From: Lumnitzera littorea
Taxonomy: Eukaryota > Streptophyta > Magnoliopsida > Myrtales > Combretaceae
NCBI GenBank assembly: GCA_024138015.1
Contig: JAMXBB010000010.1
Location: forward strand, 77,537,671-77,601,670
Length of the DNA: 64,000 bases
Reading direction: 5' to 3'
Part shown: piece by piece, positions 47,606 through 59,503 of the stretch
Layout of the letters: every line of letters begins with the position of its first letter
Position numbering within the stretch: position 1 is the first letter of the stretch
Translations under genes and position numbers: made by a program
The notes under the pieces: generated by a model
Databases searched by the model: none
The model's input: only the letters and a program-made list of their open reading frames with translations
Told to the model about the DNA's origin: nothing

Positions 47606-50600
47606 TGTAAACCCTACTTTTAGTAAGCCTAAGACTTGATCAAGAGTACCTTCAGAACGTTCCTAAAGATCAACTAAACTAAAAACTTAAGTTTATATTT
47701 AGAAATGAATTAAATTTTTACAATTCAAAAGCCAATTGTCGATAAAACCCGAGCTTGAAGAACTGCGAGCTCAAAAGCTACTTAAAACCCTAAACCTTAA
47801 AACCATTAAGGAATTTTAACCCTAAATAATTAATCGATAATTTAATTTGAATAATTTCATTGAACTTTAGAAATTTTCACAATTCTACAAAAATCAAATC
47901 ATAAATCACAAAACAATGTAAGATAAAAATCCTAAAACAATTTTCTATAAGGCTATGCCCTTATCTTCATGCATAAGCCTTACACATAAATAAGTAGACC
48001 AACCAATCACCTTGGATAACTTATCAATTGAGAGTTGGAATCATTTATCAATTGATAACTTATCAAAATCTAGTGATAAGACAATTTCCTTATCACCTCT
48101 TCACTTATACTACATATGGACAAATTTTCACAAGAAATCATAAGCTTAACTTTAATAAAGGTGACAAGACCACTCCATGGCCTAAAAAGACTTCCAATGG
48201 CAGATCTAAAAAGGGGAGAAAGGGGGGCCATGCACTTGTCATTCACTCATCAATCACTTCTTCTTACACATCACTATTCACCCCTTAATGCTTACATCAT
48301 CAAGAGTTGCAATTGTTGACTTTTTATAAGCTTCAAGACAACACTTCTAAGATATTTAAACACTCCTTCTCTCTCCATTTCCAACTGGCCACACTCTCCA
48401 TCATTTCCCTCATTTTCAATTTCACTTTCACTTCATCTTTCTCTCTTTTGAAACAAACATAAAAAGGGGAAACAACCTTACCCCACAAAATCCATTTTTC
48501 TTCCATTTTGAAGCTTCACTCACGGCATTTTTTTCTCTTATTCTTGTGTAATTTTCTTTCACCATCTAAGGCCTTTTAAGTCCATTAGAATCTTCCATAA
48601 ACCCCATTCCAAAAGACCAAAAGATTCGGGTTTCAAAAGATGGCTAAAAGGAAGAGGCAAAGTTAAAGGCTTAAGTGGAACCTTAGTGCACAACCACCAA
48701 ACTTTGCGTTAAGGACGAGTAAATGTTTCTTGTGATATGTGGATTAGTATTTATGTTAGGAGACTTGGATTTCTTGAAGATATGAGTAAGGTTTGAGTTG
48801 TTATAGCACCAAAAATCGTTTTAAGAAACAAACCCTAAAACCCTTACATGAAGTTGAAATATGAGCATGTAAAGTTGGTATTTTGTATGGACATTTGTTT
48901 AATGCTTTGAATGGAAGATTTTAAGCTAAGAAAATCTTGAAATGAGAACTTTAATGGAGGATAAGCATGATGGATGTGAGAGTTCCATAGTCATTTGAAT
49001 GTTGATTTTGTTTCCATTAAGTTAAACATGCTCAAATCTAGACTTAAGTTAAGGAAAAATCCATCACATGAAGTTTTATGAAAAAATCAACTTTGTATGA
49101 CATGAGCTATGATATGGGAGTTGTATTAAGTATAAGATCTTTTATTTCTTTATGTGGAACATGAGTTAAAGGATCATTTGATGGAAGGAAACTTAAGTTA
49201 AGATTTGTACACAAGTAATTAAGTGCATAATCTACTACCTAAACTTAAGGAAATGATGAAACAAGTTGAAAAACCAAGTAAGGACCCCTTAGGACCATCA
49301 TGAACAGATCTGGAACGTGGGAAAATGAGGCCTAAAAATATGATAAAAGTGAAAGAACAAAGTGAAAATATTAACTAAAGCAAGTATAGTAAGCATATAA
49401 AGCCTAAAACTCAAAACCGAGCTTAAAACTCTCAAAACAAGCCTAGAACTCTAAGATGGGCCTTCAATAAAAATCTGACCAGCATCTTAAAGTACCAAGA
49501 GAAGTTGTTTTGAAGCCCATAAGAAATCCACCTAAGGCCCTATAAGCCTACCAAAGTCATTAACTTTAGTTTGAACCAAAAACAAGCCCATTTGACAACT
49601 TAAGCCCACTAAAGGGCCCAAGAAGTGGTTGTTAGCCTTAGGAATATAAATCAAAGTTGTAAATCTGATCTCAAGGAGTATTTTAAGCTTAGGATAAAAT
49701 CTAAAGACCAAGCCCAAAGAATTTCTTAAGTTATTAAAAAGCCCATTTGCCAAACAAGGCCCAAAAACACTCCAACACATGAGGAATGCTACTGTTCTGA
49801 CCCATGGACAGAATTGTATACCTCATTTCGAAAATATAACCTTACCACGTTAAAGTACACTCGAAAACGATGAATATTGACTATAAGATCATAAAAATCG
49901 GATTTAAAACGAAAAAGTTATAAGCGATTGAACTTTGAGTAAAAATCGGGAAAATTTTCGAAAACTAGTCAAAGATATAACTTAAGGAAAATTTACTTAG
50001 TTTCTTAAGTTTACTTCAATTCCTTATAAAAATTATTTCAATGACCAGGGAACACTGTTTACAGAGATGACTTGCCTCCAGATTATTTTGACTAACCCAC
50101 ATGGCAGAGTGAGTAAATTCTCGATGACTCTTTACTTGATTGTGCTTGTAGAAATAGATGCACCTAAACTTATATATATATAAATTTGGATGCTTATGGG
50201 ATATGGAAAATGCATGTGTATGAAATTGTGGATGAATGTGATGACTTGATAATTATATATAATAATGGGAAGTGTTTGCATTATATATACATGTGAATTG
50301 TATGGAATGAAATTGTCTGATCACCCTGAAAATCGAGTTAATCACTTATATGATTAAGAAATCAAAATGAATCATGCATACCCCATATTGCATATGGATA
50401 ACACCGACTGCCGCTTCACGCAGAAGATGGGAAGGGACTTACAAGAATACGAGTTTCCTGCAAGATTGGGCACTAACTACGCCAGCATATATATTGAGTC
50501 TTTGTCTTAAGCTGATGGGCTTACTAGGCGCCGGGAGACGCTAACCGTCGGCGAGGGGCCGAGTCTTGTGGCTTCTGCTTAGGGCGTGTGTTTGTGGACT

Positions 50601-51381
50601 GCGGGAGCCACCACACCGCTAGACTTGGGATTTTAAAAGATATGATTTGATTTTGGTAAAGGAAGTATATATATATATGTAGAGTTTTGTTTTGGTATGA
50701 GCACGATAGTGCAAATGAAATAAAACCCAAGGTCTAGAACCCGGATTTTGGTTTAGGTCGGTTAATTATCTCTAAACCTCGACTTCAGGGGGCGTAATTT
50801 TGAGTCGTATGCAGTTCCTAGGTCACTGCATGCGTTGTTTGGCATACTGGTTGTTCATGCATTCATATGATTGTGCATATAATAAATTTCTGCTATGTGG
50901 TACTGATGAGGGCATTTATCTCACTAAGCGTAAGCTTACATCCCTATAAATTTTTGTTGATACAAGAGAACCTCTTCGTCAATCCGGGCCGAGGCATGCC
51001 CGTGGTAAGTCTCGCGTAAGGACGGGTTGGAGCAATCAGAGAGCGAAGAGGACATTTTGTAATAGATTATAGATATTTAGATACTTTTATGTTTTTATGC
51101 ATAACTTAGATTTTATGCAGTTCCATTATGAACTGCATTTGTTTGTAATATTGTTTTGGTGTGGGTCTCACAAGCCCACACAATTAGTTAAATTATAATA
51201 TAGAAGAAATTTTAGTTAAATCGCTTTATATTACTAGACTATGGGCCTTATGATAACGTAAAGTGGAAGGAGCCTTGTATGTCGTATGAAAGGCCTATGA
51301 TCAGCAAGGGGGTTAATAATAGACCTTTATACGGTACACGGCGACCTATCACGACAACGATACTGTTGGGTCGTTATAACA
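47606..51381 (+). mobile_element. Tekay/Del-type LTR, probably solo
   Basis: About 3.8 kb of non-coding DNA starting TGTAAACCC and ending GGGTCGTTATAACA. TATA-like TATTTAAA at 48353-48360 is followed by a CT-rich leader (48365-48460). The TCACTAAGCG...CATCCCTATA block at 50915-50950 matches the LTR at 5037-8111 in the same relative place. The flanking T-rich repeat continues on both sides. The target duplication is uncertain: ACAGT/ATTGT at these ends, or AGTTG/AATTG if the ends shift by two bases. No PBS or coding sequence adjoins, which suggests a solo LTR. Frames at 48028-48319, 49532-49780 and 50524-50730 are not genes. Confidence 0.6.
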
Positions 51382-52225
51382 ATTGTATATCTTTAAGAAA
51401 AGATTACATCTACATTGCATTTTTTAAAAGATTTCAGTAGACTGAATTTTTTTCATAAAAAATTTCTTTTTAAATAGATTTGCCATTTTAGGGATTTATG
51501 TCCCAAGAAAAACCTTTTTTGTCACATAGTCAAGTTTTTCTTAAAGTAAAAATCTTAATTTGGTCTTTTTCACAATTAGATTCTTTTAAGGTTTTTTTTT
51601 TTAAAAAAAGTAGGAATAAAAGTTAGGTTTTTAGGGTTTTTTTCAATAAAAAATAAAATGGTTAAAAAATTTAAATCTGGCCTGTTTTCGTAACTAAAAT
51701 TTGTAAACTCACTAAAGTTTTCTAAAAAAAAATTAGAATTGTGTTAGTTTAATTCCGATTAGCGAATACGTAAGTACCTTCAAGATAATCGTAAAAGTAA
51801 AAAAAAAAAATTATTATTTTTAGGAAAATTTGTAATTAAAAATATAAAAAAATCGTTTTCATACATTTCTCATATTCTACATATTTTCATAATTTTTTTA
51901 AAAAATTATAAAAATGAAAGCACATTAATTGGTTTTTTTTTATTTTTAAATGGTAACTATATTCTTAATAAGTTAGCCCTCAAATTTGGTTCTTTTGGTT
52001 AATATTTTCTAAAAATTAATTTTTTTAGACAATTTGCAAGCTAGTAATCTAGTTAGGGTTTTTTCACCTAAAACCCCTACTAGTTTTACTGGTTAGTGAA
52101 TCGTAAATCATTTTCAAAAATTTTTTTTTAATTTTTTTAAGAAAAATGTTTTTCCTTAATTTTATATCAAGTAATTTCTATTAAGCGAGCTAGACTTAAT
52201 ATAAATTAAATTAAGAAAAACCAAA
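51382..52225 (+). other. AT-rich region resembling a Tat-like LTR end
   Basis: Word order resembles the 3' part of the Tat-like LTRs: an exon-free segment with CGAATACGTAAGTACC (compare 19447-19460), then AATAAGTTAGCCCTCAAA (compare 19650-19670), then GCAAGCTAGTAATC. Strongly diverged; ends not defined. Confidence 0.4.
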
Positions 52226-52900
52226 ATAGGTCTCAATAATCATCTTTGAAGTTGTATGAAAGTTAGTGTTAACACAATATTTTACCTAAGGCAAAAACTT
52301 TGGCCACTCATTAGGACAATTCATGATATAAACTCTTAAGTAATGTTCCAAGCATCTATTTAATACTTCAAATCTATTCAATACTTCAAATTGTCCACCC
52401 GTTTGAGGGTAATATGAAAAACTCATCTTCAAAGTTGTCCTACTCAAACAAAACAATTCCCTCTAGAAATTGCTAGTAAAAACCTTATCCTTATCTAAAA
52501 TACTAGCTTTGGGAATTCCATACAACTTAATTACAATATGAACAAATAGCTCAGCAACTCTTACTATAGTGTAATGAGAAGGTAGAGCTCCAAAATGATA
52601 ATATTTTGATAGGCGATCTATCACCACTAGCACAACTAAATTACCCTTAACACATGATAAACCAATGGTGAAAATCTATGGCCACTTCCTCAAAAACTTT
52701 TTGCTGATACACATGACAATGCTTCACCAATTTCTTAATGTCTTTCTTCATTCCTTCCCAATAAAAGAAATCACTCAAATGTTTGAATGTCTTCATTATA
52801 CCCACATAGCCACCTGCTAGTGCATTATGAAACTCTTTCATTAAAGTTTCTCTAAGAGTTGGGTTTAATGAAACCTATAATTTGTGACCATATAATAACA
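52226..52900 (-). pseudogene. Reina-type integrase remnant
   Basis: Minus strand from 52841: EFHNALAGGYVGIMKTFKHL and FYWEGMKKDIKKLVKHCHVYQQ, the zinc-binding region with one Cys replaced by Tyr. The core is readable with few stops: LVVLVVIDRLSKYYHF (first Asp), LDKDKVFTSNF (second Asp) and GGQFEVLNR (Glu), so the catalytic triad is present. The Glu motif is duplicated by an 18-bp tandem repeat (52355-52372 and 52373-52390), adding six residues. It ends near TSKMIIET at about 52230. Confidence 0.8.
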
Positions 52901-52999
52901 ATCCATCCCTCTCCTTTAATTTTCCATCAAAATTGTCACCTTGAAAAACCTTCTGATATATATATTTCCATTCATTGCTATTTTGAAATTCTTACTTGA

Positions 53000-54620
53000 A
53001 TGCATCGATCAAGTCAAAAGGTGACTTAAAAACAGCCATGACTTGTGTTGAATCTTCAAATTGCCTTGACAAAGCATTTGCAACTTCATTTTCAACTCTT
53101 ACTTTACATTGAACTTCATAATCATAACCAAGGAGTTTCACTAAATAGTGTTGTTGTTCTAGAGTCTAAATAGTTTGAGTCAGAATCATTTTAAGACTCT
53201 TCTGATTTGTGCAAATAATAATATGGTAACCCAATAAGTAATGTCACATTTTTTAATAGCCTCTACTACAACAGGATAAAACCACTTGAATGACTCAAAC
53301 TGAACTTTAAACTTATTCATTTCAATATGCTAACTTTTTAAATGATGCAAATTAGTATCTATATTATAATGACAGTTAAAAAGAATACTTATTTGTTTCA
53401 ATTTAAAAATTGAAGTACCAAAATGAAATTAAAAAAAAGTTTGAGCATTGAAATAAAAATAAAATGAAAGTTCATGTACTTATGTTATTATTCAACTATT
53501 TTATAATAATGATCGTTGTAATAGAGATACTAATTTGTCTTATTTAAAAAGTTGAGATATTAAAATAAACAAGTTTAAACTTTAGATACTAAAATGAAAA
53601 AAATATGAAAGTTCCCCAACTACAACCATCATTTCCCTCACATATACTCCTACCTTTAGTAATTTCAAAATCAATTTCTTGCTAAAAATGCAATAAGCTG
53701 TAAACTTTAATGCAACACTTCCCTAATACCCATCCCTAAATCATTAGTTTCTATAATAAAGGGAACTTCAAAATTTGATAATGCTAAGACTGATGTATCC
53801 ATTAAAGCTGATTTCAGCCTTTCAAAAGCTTATTGAGCCTTACTATTTCATTGAAATACTTCCTTCTTCAACAAATTTGTAAGTAGTAAAGCAATAGTTG
53901 CATAACCATGAACAATTTTTTTGTAATATCATGTCAAGCCAAGAAATCCCCTCATTTGTTTTGCATTAATGGGTTCAGGCCATTTCTTGATAGCTTCCAC
54001 TTTTGTCAAATCTAGTCTTACACGACCTTTAGACATTGCATGTCTTATATATTTAATTGAAGTTTTAATAAAAGAACACTTCGATTTTTTCACATAGAGT
54101 TACTACTCCTTTAATATTTCTAAGACTTTCATCAAATGATCTTGATGCACTCCCCATGTCTTGCTATATAAGAGTTTGTCATAAAAAGATACGATGACAA
54201 ATTCCTGAAACATGGCCTAAAGATTTTATTCATAATACCTTAAAAAGTGGCTGCAACATTTGACAATCCAAAAGGCATTATGAGGAATTTGTAGTGGCCT
54301 TAATGAGTTGTTAAGGTTGTTTTTAGGATGTCTTCAGGATTGATTTAAATTTGGTGATACTCTACCGTAAGATCCAACGTAGAAAATATTGCAGCTTCAT
54401 ATAATTCATCCAAAAGCTCATCAATTGTGGGTATAGGAAACTTGTCCATTATAATAGCTTGATGTAGTGCTCTATGATTAATACAAAAATGCCAACTCCC
54501 ATATTTCTTCTTAACCAAGAGTACATGTGATGAAAAAGGGCTAGTATTTGGTTGAATAATCCCTAATTCCAACATTTTCTTACCAATTTCTCAATTTCAA
54601 ATTTTTGGAAATGTAGATAA
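53000..54620 (-). pseudogene. Reina-type reverse transcriptase and RNase H
   Basis: A 76-codon open stretch at 54575-54345 holds MLELGIIQPNTSPFSSHVLLVKKK, GSWHFCINHRALHQA and FSTLDLTVEYHQI. Downstream the catalytic loop reads FYDKLLYSKTW (about 54190), with the second Asp replaced by Lys. Then SKCSFIKTS, MRGFLGLT and YYKKIVHGYATIALLLTNLLKKE (about 53900), then RNase H from about 53800 (VLALSNFEVPFIIETND) to about 53100. The segment at 53220-53640 is AT-rich with many stops and may contain a small insertion. Confidence 0.8.
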
Positions 54621-54789
54621 TGATAAGGATAAAAATTAATGGGTGTTGATTCATCCTTCAAATGAATGTGATGCCAGAAATCATGTAAAGGTGGCAATGA
54701 TGAAAAAATTGTAAATGCATTTGAAATCTACTCAATATAGCTTCAATAGTTTCGTTGCTGGTAGTATCAATGGAGGAATCTACAATATA

Positions 54790-55650
54790 AGCCATCAGAT
54801 AACAGAACTACATCACGTTATTAATGGTAATGATAGTATTCAATTGCTTTAAAGTGATAGGTTTTAGACTAGCAACTTCACCTTCCAAATAAACCACATT
54901 CCCATAATGTGAAAAGACATAGTGAGTACACTATAATCCATGAGAGTTGGTCCTAAAGTCTTAAGCCATTAAATGCTAAGAAAAAATACACTTAAGGTAG
55001 CATACCTATTTAGCAACCTAATTTAACTATGGTACCACCTGTTCATTAACATTGATATTTGAAGTTGAAATCTTCATATAGCTATTTTTATCATAAATAT
55101 GCTAGCCCTAAAGATCAGATATATGATAGCTATGCTAGCCTAAGAAAGTGCGGTGACTTGGTCAAATTGGGAGAAGCTATAGGTATTATTGCTGGTCAAT
55201 CTATTGGAGAACCAAGTAATATATTAACTACAATAGTAAAACAAAACAATCTAATTTGAAAATATGTTGTTGAATTTTAACTAAAACATTTCTGCAAACT
55301 CCATAAAAATTCAAATGTTCCCTATTTCCTATCGTTACTCTAAACAAAGGAGAAGAAATATTGTCTAATTAAGTTATTTAACCACACTTGGTTTTATAAA
55401 GATGTAAGTACTTTTTAGACTCAATCAAAAGAGTAATACTTTTGCCTTGGATAGTGTCTTGCGATCTAAAAGTTTTAGGTGCAAATACCCTTGTCATAGC
55501 ATGATAATTGTTCTCAACTTTGTGTTCTATCTCTTTTGGAGCTTCATGCTCAATTTCAACCACTTCCTCCACACTTAGATAATAAATTTTTTCTTTACCA
55601 TCTTCACTGACCATCAATAAGAATTTAGCCTTCCACATATGTCCTTTGTG
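54790..55650 (-). pseudogene. Reina-type protease, interrupted
   Basis: Minus strand. 55638-55378 is open: MWKAKFLLMVSEDGKEK, an acidic linker (VEEVVEIEHEAPKEIEHK), then NYHAMTRVFAPKTFRSQDTIQGKSITLLIESKK. The catalytic Asp of the LIDS-type motif reads Glu. VTIGNREHLNFYGVCRNVLVK follows at about 55325. The frame is then broken by foreign DNA at 55258-55068 and resumes at about 54990 with WLKTLGPTLMDYSVLTMSFH. The acidic linker is a normal feature between zinc knuckle and protease in this group. Confidence 0.75.
55068..55258 (+). pseudogene. Plastid rpoC2-like fragment inside retroelement protease
   Basis: On the plus strand, about 63 bp at 55149-55212 reads CGDLVKLGEAIGIIAGQSIGEP, a near match to the conserved GEA-GIIAGQSIGEP region of the plastid-encoded RNA polymerase beta'' subunit. 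At nucleotide level it also resembles plastid rpoC2 (for example GGTATTATTGC and GGTCAATCTATTGGAGAACC). After SIGEP the match stops (SNILTTIV). Upstream, ATGCTAGCC(C)TAA occurs twice within 60 bp. The frame is open for 66 codons but is only a fragment. Best read as nuclear-integrated plastid DNA used as filler in the retroelement. The plastid match is recalled, not searched. Confidence 0.6.
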
Positions 55651-56228
55651 AAATTTCTCATCACAGTTGTATCACAAGCCTTTCTCTTGTCTAATTAGTA
55701 AATCTATAATGGTCATTTTCTTATAGGTAAATTGGTGTTTGTTTTTGTAGTGTTTGGGTGTGTATTTGAGGGAAAAGGTTTAGTGTTTGGATTCATGTGT
55801 AGATTAGGTAGTAATGCTAATTTAGTGGATGATTGGTTCTTATAAGATGAAGTGTAGGTAATGGAATTAGAAGAAAAAGGTTTATACGATTATCTAGTGT
55901 CTTTTTGGAATGAGGGTATGGCTTTCATGTTTTTGAATTTTTCTTCTTGTATTCTAGCTAAACTTATGGCTTTCATCAGGGTAGAATTGGGTCTTGACTG
56001 TAATTCCTCTTACAACATTAGTTGTAAAGCCAAAATGAAGCAACTCTTAAGTAAACTATTTGACATGTTTGTTACATGATTACAAAGCTCTACAAATTCA
56101 TTGATATAATCCTCTACTAACCCTTTTTGAATAAGCTTTATTAGTTTGCCTTAATAGTCCTCAAATTAGGATGGTCCAAATCTCATCTTTAATGCATCCA
56201 AAAATTGTAACTAAGTATGGATCGTTTT
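55651..56228 (-). pseudogene. Reina-type gag, C-terminal part with zinc knuckle
   Basis: Minus strand from 56223: FLDALKMRFGPS, FEDY, GKLIKLIQKGLVEDYINEFVELCNHV, SLLKSCFILALQL, LMKAISLARIQEEKF, the retrotransposon gag domain. Near 55690-55640 comes KGL-YNCDEKFHKGHM, a zinc knuckle with its first Cys lost to a stop. Plus-strand open frame at 55861-56079 is a shadow. Confidence 0.8.
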
Positions 56229-59052
56229 TGTCGAGCCTGGTTTTTCACCTTCTCAATTCTTTTTAGAAATTAAGTCTACTTTAAACCGATCAGTACTAAA
56301 CCCTACCCATTTAATACCAACCCTCAACTATGATTTAAAGAAAACCATTTTTTTCAATTTGAAAAGGTATTAGGTCGCCTCTCGACTAAAGTCAAGAAAA
56401 AAGTTAAGTTATAGTTATAACTTAACTACTGATCTATTAATTAAAAAACCAATTTATAAAACGATTTTTTGAAAACCAAAGATCTAGATTTGAAGACTAA
56501 TTTATTAAACCCTAAATAGATACCACTTTTTAAATTCCCAAATTTAACTTCGCTTTTCAAATGTACTCTTTTTAATTTCTAAAATAGCTAATTATGATAC
56601 ATGCGATTAAATTTAATCAATTTACACGAATATCTAAAAATAGAAAAAAATAGAACATTCCATATTTTAAGTCACCACGTACTTACATACGAGTGCTTAT
56701 GTACTCGCTATCCAAAATCAGACTTTTGTAGTTCATTTATCAAAAACATAGTAGGTTGATTGAATTTAATTGTTGAAAAATAGCTTGATTTACATTTTTA
56801 CCCATTTTTATTTATTTAAAGAAATTTCCTAAAGGGTCCTAAATTGGATTTTAATTTTGAAAACTCTAAAGTGGTCCTAATTTGAAAAGGATCCATTTAT
56901 TTTATTTATTTTTGAAAAATCAATTTTCTAAGTGATAAAAAATGGTTTTCATTATTTGTTTTAGATTATTATTATTTATTTATTATATTATCTATTTCTA
57001 TTACGCTTAAAATAAATAAATAAATAAATAAAATTTTCCCTTTTTTTGGTTTTTCTCTTTTTCTTTTTTTTTTCCTTCTCTTTTTTTTTCTTTTTATTTT
57101 TTTTTCCTTTTTTTTTCTTTTATATGTAATTACAATGACAACAATTACAAGAAATAAACAAATAAAAGACAAAGAACAAAACAACTGGACCAAATAATCA
57201 ATCAAGCACACAAGTTAAATTAGGGCTTCGATTCGAGTCAATTGGATCAGGTAATCAAGTTAGATTTAGACCTCTAGCAGGTCAACACATGACCCACACA
57301 TGCGCAACAACAGTGGTTGACAAGGGCGGTAAGGGACGTTTTCTGATTGTCTTCTGAAGTGGGTAAACCCACTTTTATGGGTATTTTATTAAACTTAGTG
57401 GGTATGAGATGGGAACCTAGCCTAAATTGATGGTTGGAGCTTGGTGGTGGAGAAGGGGAATGTGTCATAGCTGTGCGCATGTAGCCTTGTTGGTTCGGTG
57501 TAGGTTACTAATGTTCGTTGTAGCTTTGGGTTGAGAAAGAGAGGATTAGGTCATGTTGGTTGAGAGTGGTGGCTCGGATGGTGTGTGTGGGAGGTGGTTC
57601 GTGTTCCAAGGGAAGGCTAAGAGAGAGGTAATCGAGAGAGATAGAGTGTGGTGAAGAGAGAGAGGTTAAGTTTTATTAGATGGCACCGTGCATAGAGGAT
57701 AGGGGATCATAGTGGTTTAGTCTTTGGTGGAGGACAGTGGGTCACGGGCTGTGGTGGTTGAGAGAGAGGACTGGGTTGTATTGGCTAAGAGTGAGGGGTT
57801 AGAGAGAGAAAGAGTGTATGTAGTGAGGTTTAAAGGGAGGGCAAGGATGGGGGTTGGTCAAAGGAGGCAGCTGAAGAAAGAAAGAGAGAGAGAGAGGGCT
57901 AGTAGAAAAAATGAGAGAGGGAAAGAGTTTAGAGAGAGATAGCTTACAATATAGAGAGTAGGGGTGATTCGGTTGAGAGAGAGAAAGAGTAAGTAGAGAG
58001 GGAAATTGAGGACTGAGAGAGAGTATGGGTAGAGACAGAGTTGTATGGGCGAGAGAGTGACAAAAAGTGCAGGAGAGAGAGAGAGAAGATCGATCGAAGA
58101 GAGAGAAAGAGAGAATGTAGTAGAGAGGGAGAGAGGTAGTGGAGAGAGAGAGGGGATTAGTTAGAGAGAGAGAAAACCGAAAGTAAGAAAGAGCCTGTAG
58201 ACCCCCTTTGCTCGTGCTTGTATGTAGGGATTTCTTTTTTTTATTTTTTTCTAATAGACCCTTCTGTTTGTCTTTTTTCTCTAAAAATGAATTAGCCCCC
58301 TTCTCCTATTCTGTTTGCATCTCCTCTTCAAAAGTGAATCCCCCCTTTAAATGTTGACTTTTTTTATTAAAAAAAAAAAGGAAGTGAAAGGAAGAAGAGG
58401 AAAGGGAAGAAAAAAATAAGGGGAAAGAAATTTTGTTATTGCGGCTAATCATAAAGTGCCACGTATCGCAATTAGACACATGACCCAATGAGACCCTGAC
58501 ATGTGGCTAGGCATGGAACTTGAAAAAAAAAAAAAAAACAAGATAGAAAAAACATCCTCAATGCCTCCAATAAGTGTCAAATCCCTGATTTCCAACTAAA
58601 CCAAATGCTTTATCCATATGCTTATCCATTAGGCCGCTAACCTGTGCCTTGTCAATTGCATATAGGGACCAGGTTAGCCTAAGCTAGATACAAATTTAAG
58701 CTTAGGCCCAATAGCCTTTTATTCAAATTTGAAATTTTATTCTACTTAAATAACTTAAAAATTTATTATTTTTCTAAATTCCATATTTTTTAATTTTTGT
58801 CTGACTTTTCAAAATTCTTATATGTTTTCTTAAATTTTTCTTTTTTTTTTGTATTTTTCCTAAATTTCTTATTTTTTGTGCTTTTTCCTATTTTCCTTTT
58901 TTTTTTGTATTTTTCTAAAATTCCTTTTTTTTTTCTAAATTTCTTCATTTTTTGGGGTTTTCTTTAATTTTCTATTTTTTTATATTTTTCTAACTTAGAA
59001 CCCTACAACCTATTTTGAAAAATAAAAGGAGGGTAAAAGTTAGGTGTCTATA
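56229..59052 (-). mobile_element. Tat-like solo LTR in Reina gag, perfect 5-bp duplication
   Basis: A 2824-bp LTR of the same family as 17598-19944, in minus orientation. In plus orientation it begins TGTCGAGCC and ends GGTGTCTATA (TG of the minus start changed to TA). It is flanked on both sides by GTTTT (56224-56228 and 59053-59057), an exact target duplication, and no internal region is present. The A-rich start, ACATGTGG segment (about 58500), GA-rich leader and tail all align. Low-complexity tracts at 57005-57120 (AATA and T/C) and 57600-58190 (GA) lie inside. Frames at 56972-57211, 57274-57480, 57724-57942 and 58306-58488 are artefacts. Confidence 0.9.
57600..58190. repeat. GAGAGA-rich tract in solo LTR leader
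   Basis: Interrupted (GA)n over nearly 600 bp, the much expanded counterpart of the short CT-rich leader at 4560-4640 and 18660-18725 in the other copies. Confidence 0.85.
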
Positions 59053-59057
59053 GTTTT

Positions 59058-59478
59058 AATATTATGCATCGACAAATACCATTAAGTAACATGTGACTTT
59101 GAGGCAAAAGAAGCTATTAGCAACCTATCTTGTTTTTGAATATTGTCCAATTGGAAAAACTTATTTTCCTTAAGGATTCAACTAGTAGGATCATCCCTAC
59201 TAAATTTAGGCAACTCTAATTTCATCTACTTAGCATATGTAGAAGTACTTTCTTGTAATGTATTAGGGAAAGGTGATGAGCTATGACTTATATATTATAT
59301 TTTCCCACCTCTTCTGGCCATTTCTACACTAAATGTGTAAGGTTCTAAAGTTGAGTAATAACATTCTTCAAATATTTATTCAATTTATCTTGGATGCCGA
59401 ACATTTCCATAGATAATTTCTCCAATATTTATCCACTTGTTCTTGCAACTGTGACATTGTTCTTGTGTTGTTTGCCAT
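59058..59478 (-). pseudogene. Reina-type gag, N-terminal part
   Basis: Minus strand, start ATG at 59478: MANNTRTMSQLQEQVDKYW. After shifts, MKLELPKFSRDDPTS and ENKFFQLDNIQKQDRLLIASF lead to SHVT-WYLSM near 59085. The gag domain continues across the solo LTR at 56223. At least two frameshifts and several stops. Confidence 0.7.
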
Positions 59479-59485
59479 GTTCTAA

Positions 59486-59503
59486 GAATCAATGAAAGCA
59501 CCA
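59486..59503 (-). other. Possible primer-binding site of the Reina-type element
   Basis: Minus strand TGGTGCTTTCATTGATTC, eight bases before the gag start codon, beginning with the TGG expected of a site complementary to a tRNA CCA end. I cannot name the tRNA. Confidence 0.3.

Larger units (their letters stand above)
52226..59503 (-). mobile_element. Reina-type Ty3/gypsy element, interrupted
   Basis: Minus-strand gag, protease, RT, RNase H and integrase in order between 59478 and 52226. RT words (FPIPTIDELLDELY, MRGFLGLT, YYKKIVHGY) and the gag (KGL-YNCDEKFHKGH, DY-GKLIKLIQKGLVEDY) favour the Reina chromovirus clade. A Tat-like solo LTR (56229-59052) splits gag, and a plastid-like fragment (55068-55258) splits the protease. 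The right boundary is set by a possible PBS at 59486-59503; no LTR pair is certain. Stops and frameshifts throughout. Confidence 0.75.

Noticed and set aside
55059..55259. Functional rpoC2 gene
   Set aside because: Only about 21 residues match a protein of well over a thousand; flanked by retroelement protease.
55861..56079. 72-codon plus-strand frame
   Set aside because: Antisense of the Reina gag domain, which has clear family motifs.
57724..57942. 72-codon frame rich in Arg/Glu
   Set aside because: Lies in the GA tract of the solo LTR leader.
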